A DNA stretch of 45,754 nucleotides, from positions 1-45,754 of the forward strand of contig MPUH01000566.1 of the NCBI GenBank assembly GCA_001970955.1, given 5' to 3'. The translations under genes and the position numbers were made by a program. Shown here one piece after another: positions 39,110 to 45,754 of this stretch. The number at the start of each line of letters is the position of its first letter. Position 1 is the stretch's first letter. The notes beneath the pieces are model-generated. The model searched no databases and was not told the DNA's origin. It was given only the letters and a program-made list of their open reading frames with translations. This stretch comes from Stentor coeruleus. Taxonomy: Eukaryota; Ciliophora; Heterotrichea; Heterotrichida; Stentoridae.

Positions 39110-42100
39110 CTAAACATTTTTAGCTAATAAATAATAAGATTCAAGTTCTCTGTTAGTAGGTCTATGATTAACTTTCTTATTGAAAATAAAGTCAAACCTC
39201 CCAGGTTGATAAATTTCTATAAGATCTTTAGTCACCTCACTAACATTAATTTTCCCAGGTTCACCACTACTTTCCATCTTATTAGCAATTTCTACATCAG
39301 GTCCATAAATATCATATCTAACAATATTCGTCCCTGTAATCCCAGCTATAACTTCCCCAGTATGCATACCAATCCTCATATTCAAATTGATTTTCTGTCT
39401 TTTATTAACTTTCTGTATTGCCTTAATCATATCCAAAGCTATCTCAACAATATTCACACATTCCTTAGCAATATCTCTTCTATCTCCATCTGTAAAACTT
39501 AATATAGCATAACAATCACCTATAGTATGTACCTTATAAACATTATGCCTAACACATAAATGATCGAAATTTGAAAACAGTTTACTTAACATACTTATAA
39601 CTTCTATAGGTTCCTTACTTGCTGACCATGCAGTAAATCCACATATATCAGCATAAATAATAGTAACATCAAAATATCGATCTGTAGTCGTTATATCATG
39701 ATGAAGATTTTTTAATACCTGAGTTGGGATAAGTTGATTTAAAAGTTTTTCAGTACTTTTTATTTCACTATAAGCGAATTTGTTTATATTAAATCTTTTT
39801 CTCTCTTGCAACTCTAAAAAAAGACTACAAAGTAATTCGAGTATATAAAACACTAAAAGCTTAAATACTAAAGATAGTTTTAATGACAAAGGATGATTAC
39901 AGCTTTTAATAATAACAGCAAAAGTTATAAGGTCCATAGAAAATGCACCTAAAATATGCCCAAACATCAAACCACTTATATGGCTAGTTAGGGTAAAAAT
40001 ATACATTTTTTCTAAGATAATAGCAGAAAATATGTCATCATTAACTATTGTTACAGAAATTGAGCTAACAAAAGCTAATAAGGTCATAACACACATGACA
40101 AACCATGGATGTAAAGCGGATTTGTAGTTTTTTTCGAATTTCAATATGTTTATACCTAATATGATTATACATATAACCCTTGCACCTAATATAATCCCAT
40201 ATTTGTGACTTGAGGTATATATGAAAATTGCTATGAACACAATCGAGATTATGCTATAAATACTACTAAAAAGTATCATACCTAGTTTCAAATGCCTCCC
40301 GTTCATTGTTATCATTTCTATTCTGAATTCTTTTTGTATTTTGCTTTCGGAAAAACTACAAACTAACCATTGAATAGGACCAACATAGTCAATATCGTAA
40401 ATACTTTCACCTATCATTGTTGTTTCATTTAGCTTTAGTTTTGCGGATTCTTGGTATGACCCAACACTTAAAATACTTGACCTTCTCCCATCTTTAGCAT
40501 CGACAAATACTTCTTGCTCTTGTGGGGTTATTTCCATTACAGTTTTATCGAAAAAATAAAGGTCGGAAAATTTTTCTATTGTAGCGTATCTTCTATTAAT
40601 ATTTCTCTTCCCTGCTGAACTTATAATATAAGTATGTGTATTACCTTTGCCTTTCATATAAACATAATTTTCTTGTATTTTATATTTTTTCCCTGATAAA
40701 TACTTATAAGTTTCATCACTAATCTGCATACAATCATATTTATCCAAAGTTGTGCAAAGTCTACTAGCTGTATTTACCGTATCACCAACCAATGAAAATT
40801 GTGGTTTATGTTCTCCAACAACCCCAGCTATAACCGGCCCTGTTGTTATTCCAATTTTAACTTTGAGTTTTTCCCCGTTTTTAAGATGCACATTTTCAAT
40901 TTTCTCTACAATTTCTAAAGCTAAATTTACACATCTTACAGCATGATGTTCTGATAATAAACTAGAAGGAAGATGTTCTTCACTATCTTTTAATCCTCCA
41001 CAGACCATATAAGTTTTATTTACAGTTTCAATTTTAGTTACACCATGTTTATCACATAATTGATCAAGTAAGCCAAAAAACCTGTCTAATAATTCTAAGA
41101 GTTCATTTGGATTATGCATTGCACATATACGATCAAAATAACAGATATCACAAAATAATACTGTGACACTTGATTGAAAATCTGCTATATAACGAACTCC
41201 TTGTTTGACACGTTCTTTTACAAAACCTGGAAGGAGGTTGCCTAGAATTTCATGACCTTTTTGGTATTTATACTCAATATTTTTATGAAGGACAAAATCG
41301 AGTCGGTTGCATTTCTCACGTGTGTAGCCTATGAAAGTTACCATCAAATACAAGGGGATAAGAATTATTGTGTATTGGACTAGCATCCAGAATTTAGTCA
41401 GAGGAAGGATTATAAAAGTTTTTACTACCTGAGCAATTGTGAAAAAACCAAAAGGGAATATAAGCTCATAAGAGAATCCACTTGTAAACATACAAAATGT
41501 AGGGTACATAATAGCTGAAGAATGTGTTCCATCCAAGCCAAAAATCCCTTCAAATATAATTTTCCCTCCTAATATAACCGAACTAAACCCTATCAAAAAT
41601 CTAGCCAAATACTTTTCAACTATTTCAAATCTTGAAAATATAATCCCAATAAGCCCAACTACAAACATAACTGCTCTATATACAATCTCACTACTCTGCC
41701 CACCATCAGCAATAAGTTCTAATATTGACCAAACTGCATAAAGTGTAGTTCCCACAATCAAAAGTTTCTTCAAAAAGTACACATTTTTTTCAATCAAACT
41801 TAAAGAATAACTTTTCTCAATATATGGAAATACAAATTTCAATGAGTATTTATGGAATTTATAAATTCTTTTTTTCCCAGTTGGATCAGTAACACTTTTA
41901 GTTTTTTTATCATAGATTTGTGGTAAATGTTTTCTATAATATTTAGCCCTTCTAAGCATAAGTTTATTATTATTTTGTTCTTCATATATACTCGTATTGA
42001 TTTTCCTAAGTCTTTTATTTCCCCATTTTTCACGAATTAGTTCTGATAATAATTCTAAAAATAGACATAAAACAGTTACTAAAATAATACTTAAGATCAT

Positions 42101-45100
42101 ACTAGGATATTTAAAAAGTATACCAATTATGTTGTTCATATTTGATAATATTGGATTTGTGGGGTTATCATATATGAATAAAAATGGGAATAAAAGTCCA
42201 ATGTTTATAATAACACCTAGAGAAAAGAATATGTTTTTTACTCGCATACTTAAACATGCACTGAAATTTACTATAAGGATAAGGGATATATAGATTGTTG
42301 TCCCGAATATATAAAAATCTTCAGTTTGTCCATTAGGGCTTATGCTTTTAGATGCGGAATAGGGAATAAAAAATATGCATAAACTGTAAACCCAAGATTT
42401 TACAAATAACATTATGAGTTTTTTTTTACTAAGGTCTCTGTTATAAATTCCTGCCATATAAAGTGAAGGGTATTTTATTATAGTTTCTTTTGAATAATCC
42501 TTATCTAATATCCCAAGCATGACAACAGAAAGCATTGTAAACAAAACATTATAAACCCCTACCAATACTGAATCATAAAGCCCAGTTCCTGAATAGCATG
42601 TATAAAACGAATAAATAAACTGAGTAAATCCTAATAAAAAATTCTTGAAAAATGACAATAAAACAACTTTGCATGTTCTATGATAATTCCAACTCCCTTG
42701 AACAAGAACAAGTTGATCTAAAAACTGGAATTCCGTTATAGCGAAATCGCTTGAATTTGCAGCATGTGAACCTTCTTTACCTAAAATCCCTATTCCTATA
42801 TCAGCTTCTTGTATCATAGAAACATCATTAGCTCCATCACCAATAGCAAGTGTACATGGTTTAAAATTATAGGCATTTTTTACTAGTTTAACAAATTGTG
42901 CTTTTTGTTGAGGACTTACTCTTCCAACTACAACAGCTTGACTTACTGCTAATAACATAATAAAATAATTTTGAAGCTCAGGATTGTTTATTATAAACGG
43001 AAGAGATTCTCCATCGATAATCAAACCAATATTTAAAGTTTTTAATTTAGCACATGTTATTGGTTTTATTTTAAGCTTTTCTTTTTTAACTCTCAGTGCT
43101 GAAGCTCTGATGATTCTGTCAAATGCAGAAGAATTCGCTTTTGAATCGTTTTGAATTGTATCGGGTTTTGGCTTTTTATCAGTTGGGAATACATGTTTTT
43201 TTAATGCGTTGAAAAGTATTGATTCGTTTTCTGCGATTGTTGTTCCTGATATGTTTATAAGGTCAATGCTTGGGTGGAAAATTTTTGTAGAAAATGCGAT
43301 GCTCATTGCGGTTTCTGGTTTGTCGCCTGTAAGAACACAGATTTTTATCCCGGCTTGAGTCAAGTTTTTTATTGAATTAGCAACTCCTGCACATATTTTA
43401 TCTTCAATACCACAAATCCCAACAAGATCCATATCTACTTCTATTTCTTCAGCAATTTCATTAAGTAATTTCTCTTTGTTATATAAAGCATGTTTAGCGC
43501 TTAGATATTTCATCCTATAAATTTCAGCTTCTTCAAAAGTTAACTCTTTTTTCCCCATAACTAAAATTCTTAAGCCATTTAGGGCGAAGTTTTCTATAAC
43601 ACTAATTGCATTTCCTGTATTACAATTTGATTTATTAAACCTTGACATCATAGTAGAATCTGCACCTTTACATAATAAAATTGGTTTACGATCTTTGTCA
43701 CTCATAGGTTCTATAATAATAGACATTCGTTTTCTTTCAGCTGAATATGCATTAATTCCAATAACCTTAAATTCTAAATGTTCTCCATTAACTTTTACTA
43801 TATAATACTCGTCTATGTTCGATATAAAATGAAAGCCTAGTTTTTGTGCAGCTTGGACTAAAGATTCTTCATCCTGAGATGCAGCTTCATATATTGTAAT
43901 ACCATCTCTAACTTCAGGTATAACTGTATGGCATAGGGCAAGATGTTCAATAAAATCAATAATTTTGCCGTTTTTTCCTGCAGCCTGAAGGTCTTCAATA
44001 GTCTCATAAATTTCTTCATCAATTGAACATTTTTTAAGCTCCATCTGATTATAAGTTAAAGTTCCGGTTTTATCAGTAAAAATAAACTCAACCTGGCCAA
44101 GTTCTTCAGTAAGATCATAAGTTTTAGCTTTACTTTTACATTCAGTTTCAGTACCAATACTCCCAATATCATTGTTCACATAATATGCTTGTAAAATTCT
44201 TATTGTGTCTATGTTTAAATATAAAGCTATAGGGGCTAATCTGCTAAATAAAATCAAATACGATATCATAACAAAATAAATATCAATGTTTATGTGTTTA
44301 AAATCATACATTTTATAATCCTTTGAGTTTTTTGTTATAACATAATTTGCAGCTCCAAAAAATATTGAACATAGTAATATAAAACCTAAAAGAGCTATCA
44401 TAACTTTATTCATTCTTTTTTCAATTCGGCTTTTTTTCACTTGAGGCTTGAGAGTATTTTGCATAAATTTTGTATCAGATCCAGTAAAGACTACTAAACC
44501 TATAATCCATTCTGTGTTTTTAACTTTACTTCCTCTAAGTATCATATTATCCAATGCAACTTGTAAGCTTTTCGGGATACTTTTCAATTTAATCGACCCT
44601 TCAAAACTATGCAATCTATTATTTGAATGTTCAGTTTTAACAACCGCTTCATCTAAATAATGCAAATTACTCATAGCTAAAGAAGGAGTATTTCCCACAA
44701 GTAACGATGCAATCTCAAGCACAGGGGATTTAACTTTAAGATTATCCTCTCCATCAAGGCTACTAGTTTCCACATAACAAATTTCACTACTGCATTTCAA
44801 CAAAATGCAATCCGCTGATATAAATTCATCAATTTTAAAAAGCAAAATGTTCCCAACTTCAATGTTTTTCCATAATATTTCCACAAAGTCAGACAAGTTT
44901 TCATCCCAAACCCAAGCTTTTTTGTTGTTTGTTTCAAAGTCAATTTTATGTCTTTGGTAATCAGAAATACCATCTTTGATCATGTTCATGAGTAAAACAA
45001 AGCTAAATGGGACAATTGTAGACCAACTGGATACTGGTGTTGGTTCAAAAGGTAAAATCATGAGTATTGAGATGAGGAGGAACCAAAAATTACCTATACG

Positions 45101-45268
45101 ATGGAATTGGATTAATAGGTTTTTTGGGAAGAAAGTTAGAAGAGAGTAGTGACTTGTGAATATTGCGTTGTTTGAAAAGCCGTTGTCTTCATGGGAACGG
45201 CCACGGTCGATTGCTAATTCTCGAAGCTCGATTTTTACTGAGTCCATGGCTGGAGAATCGTTTTGCAT
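39110..45268 (-). CDS. P4-ATPase/guanylyl cyclase fusion
   Basis: 2052 residues in one frame. The N-terminal half (about 40-1150) is a P4-type ATPase (lipid flippase): SSLDGEDNLK, DKTGTLTYN with phosphorylated D399, and IGDGANDVSMIQ. Two six-TM modules with class III cyclase domains follow. The first cyclase domain has D1374 but VNK at the second metal Asp position (K1418), and carries the guanine-type Glu (E1414) and NTASR. The second has both metal Asps (D1874 in ADICGF, D1918 in IGD) but a degenerate IANKM in place of NTASR. The two therefore make one active site together, with C1/C2 roles inverted relative to mammalian adenylyl cyclases, as described for Paramecium, Tetrahymena and Plasmodium. 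Product: cGMP at the plasma or ciliary membrane. Met1 or Met8 could be the start. Confidence 0.95.
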   Translation of the reverse strand: MQNDSPAMDSVKIELRELAIDRGRSHEDNGFSNNAIFTSHYSLLTFFPKNLLIQFHRIGNFWFLLISILMILPFEPTPVSSWSTIVPFSFVLLMNMIKDGISDYQRHKIDFETNNKKAWVWDENLSDFVEILWKNIEVGNILLFKIDEFISADCILLKCSSEICYVETSSLDGEDNLKVKSPVLEIASLLVGNTPSLAMSNLHYLDEAVVKTEHSNNRLHSFEGSIKLKSIPKSLQVALDNMILRGSKVKNTEWIIGLVVFTGSDTKFMQNTLKPQVKKSRIEKRMNKVMIALLGFILLCSIFFGAANYVITKNSKDYKMYDFKHINIDIYFVMISYLILFSRLAPIALYLNIDTIRILQAYYVNNDIGSIGTETECKSKAKTYDLTEELGQVEFIFTDKTGTLTYNQMELKKCSIDEEIYETIEDLQAAGKNGKIIDFIEHLALCHTVIPEVRDGITIYEAASQDEESLVQAAQKLGFHFISNIDEYYIVKVNGEHLEFKVIGINAYSAERKRMSIIIEPMSDKDRKPILLCKGADSTMMSRFNKSNCNTGNAISVIENFALNGLRILVMGKKELTFEEAEIYRMKYLSAKHALYNKEKLLNEIAEEIEVDMDLVGICGIEDKICAGVANSIKNLTQAGIKICVLTGDKPETAMSIAFSTKIFHPSIDLINISGTTIAENESILFNALKKHVFPTDKKPKPDTIQNDSKANSSAFDRIIRASALRVKKEKLKIKPITCAKLKTLNIGLIIDGESLPFIINNPELQNYFIMLLAVSQAVVVGRVSPQQKAQFVKLVKNAYNFKPCTLAIGDGANDVSMIQEADIGIGILGKEGSHAANSSDFAITEFQFLDQLVLVQGSWNYHRTCKVVLLSFFKNFLLGFTQFIYSFYTCYSGTGLYDSVLVGVYNVLFTMLSVVMLGILDKDYSKETIIKYPSLYMAGIYNRDLSKKKLIMLFVKSWVYSLCIFFIPYSASKSISPNGQTEDFYIFGTTIYISLILIVNFSACLSMRVKNIFFSLGVIINIGLLFPFLFIYDNPTNPILSNMNNIIGILFKYPSMILSIILVTVLCLFLELLSELIREKWGNKRLRKINTSIYEEQNNNKLMLRRAKYYRKHLPQIYDKKTKSVTDPTGKKRIYKFHKYSLKFVFPYIEKSYSLSLIEKNVYFLKKLLIVGTTLYAVWSILELIADGGQSSEIVYRAVMFVVGLIGIIFSRFEIVEKYLARFLIGFSSVILGGKIIFEGIFGLDGTHSSAIMYPTFCMFTSGFSYELIFPFGFFTIAQVVKTFIILPLTKFWMLVQYTIILIPLYLMVTFIGYTREKCNRLDFVLHKNIEYKYQKGHEILGNLLPGFVKERVKQGVRYIADFQSSVTVLFCDICYFDRICAMHNPNELLELLDRFFGLLDQLCDKHGVTKIETVNKTYMVCGGLKDSEEHLPSSLLSEHHAVRCVNLALEIVEKIENVHLKNGEKLKVKIGITTGPVIAGVVGEHKPQFSLVGDTVNTASRLCTTLDKYDCMQISDETYKYLSGKKYKIQENYVYMKGKGNTHTYIISSAGKRNINRRYATIEKFSDLYFFDKTVMEITPQEQEVFVDAKDGRRSSILSVGSYQESAKLKLNETTMIGESIYDIDYVGPIQWLVCSFSESKIQKEFRIEMITMNGRHLKLGMILFSSIYSIISIVFIAIFIYTSSHKYGIILGARVICIIILGINILKFEKNYKSALHPWFVMCVMTLLAFVSSISVTIVNDDIFSAIILEKMYIFTLTSHISGLMFGHILGAFSMDLITFAVIIKSCNHPLSLKLSLVFKLLVFYILELLCSLFLELQERKRFNINKFAYSEIKSTEKLLNQLIPTQVLKNLHHDITTTDRYFDVTIIYADICGFTAWSASKEPIEVISMLSKLFSNFDHLCVRHNVYKVHTIGDCYAILSFTDGDRRDIAKECVNIVEIALDMIKAIQKVNKRQKINLNMRIGMHTGEVIAGITGTNIVRYDIYGPDVEIANKMESSGEPGKINVSEVTKDLIEIYQPGRFDFIFNKKVNHRPTNRELESYYLLAKNV

Positions 45269-45754
45269 TTTTGTTTTATTATTAGGATTATGTCATGAAA
45301 GTATTTGAAAGATGGATATTATGGAAATTATGGAAATTTAGTTGCATAAAAGAGGTAGTGTTAATTTATGAAATATGAAGTTTGTTTATATGAATGAAAA
45401 TTTAAAAAATGAATATTATTGTATGGTAAGTTTTGTATTTTGATGTAAAGGGTTTATAATGGGATGATAAGAGTTTTTTATCTTAAATATGATTGATGAA
45501 TAAAGTTTACTTTTATTATGTGAAATTTGGAGTTTATGTTGGGATTTTATGTTTTTATGGATTTAATTTGGAACATTGGTGTGTTGTTTAGTTTTTTAGG
45601 ATGAGGTGAGAAATTTTTGCCTGATGGTAAGCTGTTTTTGAAAATGATTGTAAATAGTGGATAAATATTATAATTAATATGTTTGCATTCTATAAAAGAG
45701 ATGATGTGAATAATAATTTCGAGTTTTAGAGTATGAAAATATCCATTAAATGCA
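45269..45754. other. 5' flank of the flippase-cyclase gene
   Basis: From 45301 to 45660 I count about 82 G and 7 C on +, that is, C-rich and nearly G-free in the sense of the minus gene. No further gene starts before the window ends. Confidence 0.7.

Overview
This is protein-rich nuclear DNA of a ciliate, most likely a heterotrich close to Stentor. Four things point there. (i) Open frames end at TAA, TAG and TGA alike and none has in-frame stops, so the code is standard, unlike Tetrahymena or Paramecium. (ii) Two protein kinase genes each carry a 15-nucleotide GT...AG intron, the size class known from heterotrichs. (iii) Intergenic DNA is very AT-rich and short. (iv) The last gene is a P4-ATPase/guanylyl cyclase fusion, an architecture known from ciliates and apicomplexans. 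No rRNA, tRNA, CRISPR array or transposase gene was seen.

Layout. 0.3-4.6 kb: one 1413-residue protein that reads as about five tandem, catalytically dead ubiquitin-specific-protease (USP) folds. 5.3-11.0 kb: membrane-traffic and calcium genes (ARL5 GTPase, p24 cargo receptor, a lipidated PUB-domain protein, a centrin-like EF-hand protein, a DHHC palmitoyltransferase, a small polar protein). 11.0-12.5 kb: a gene-free stretch with inverted repeats. 12.5-16.5 kb: four tandem small basic paralogues sharing a QWI-x3-[FY]-[VI]-FG signature that I do not recognise. 17.1-21.6 kb: RalGAP-beta and a NEK kinase, head to head with 13 bp between their start codons. 22.4-28.1 kb: a coiled-coil/SH3 protein, a four-TM protein and a large disordered protein, with an assembly join (single N inside a 95-bp duplication) at 25.9 kb. 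28.3-33.5 kb: casein kinase 1, a FYVE-like coiled-coil protein, a disordered protein, an EF-hand protein and a small membrane protein, very tightly packed. 34.0-38.6 kb: a lipidated small protein, a SHIPPO/STPG protein, an active USP and MRE11. 39.1-45.3 kb: the P4-ATPase/guanylyl cyclase.

There is no operon-like functional cluster, but themes recur: membrane and lipid-anchored signalling (ARL5, two MGC-type proteins, DHHC enzyme, p24, flippase-cyclase), calcium/cytoskeleton (EF-hand proteins, STPG protein), and ubiquitin/p97 biology (one active USP, one penta-pseudo-USP, one PUB protein).

The most striking non-coding signal is a strand bias. On the mRNA-sense strand, DNA upstream of starts is rich in C and almost free of G, and DNA downstream of stops is rich in G and almost free of C. 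This holds for genes on both strands and flips sign between divergent genes.
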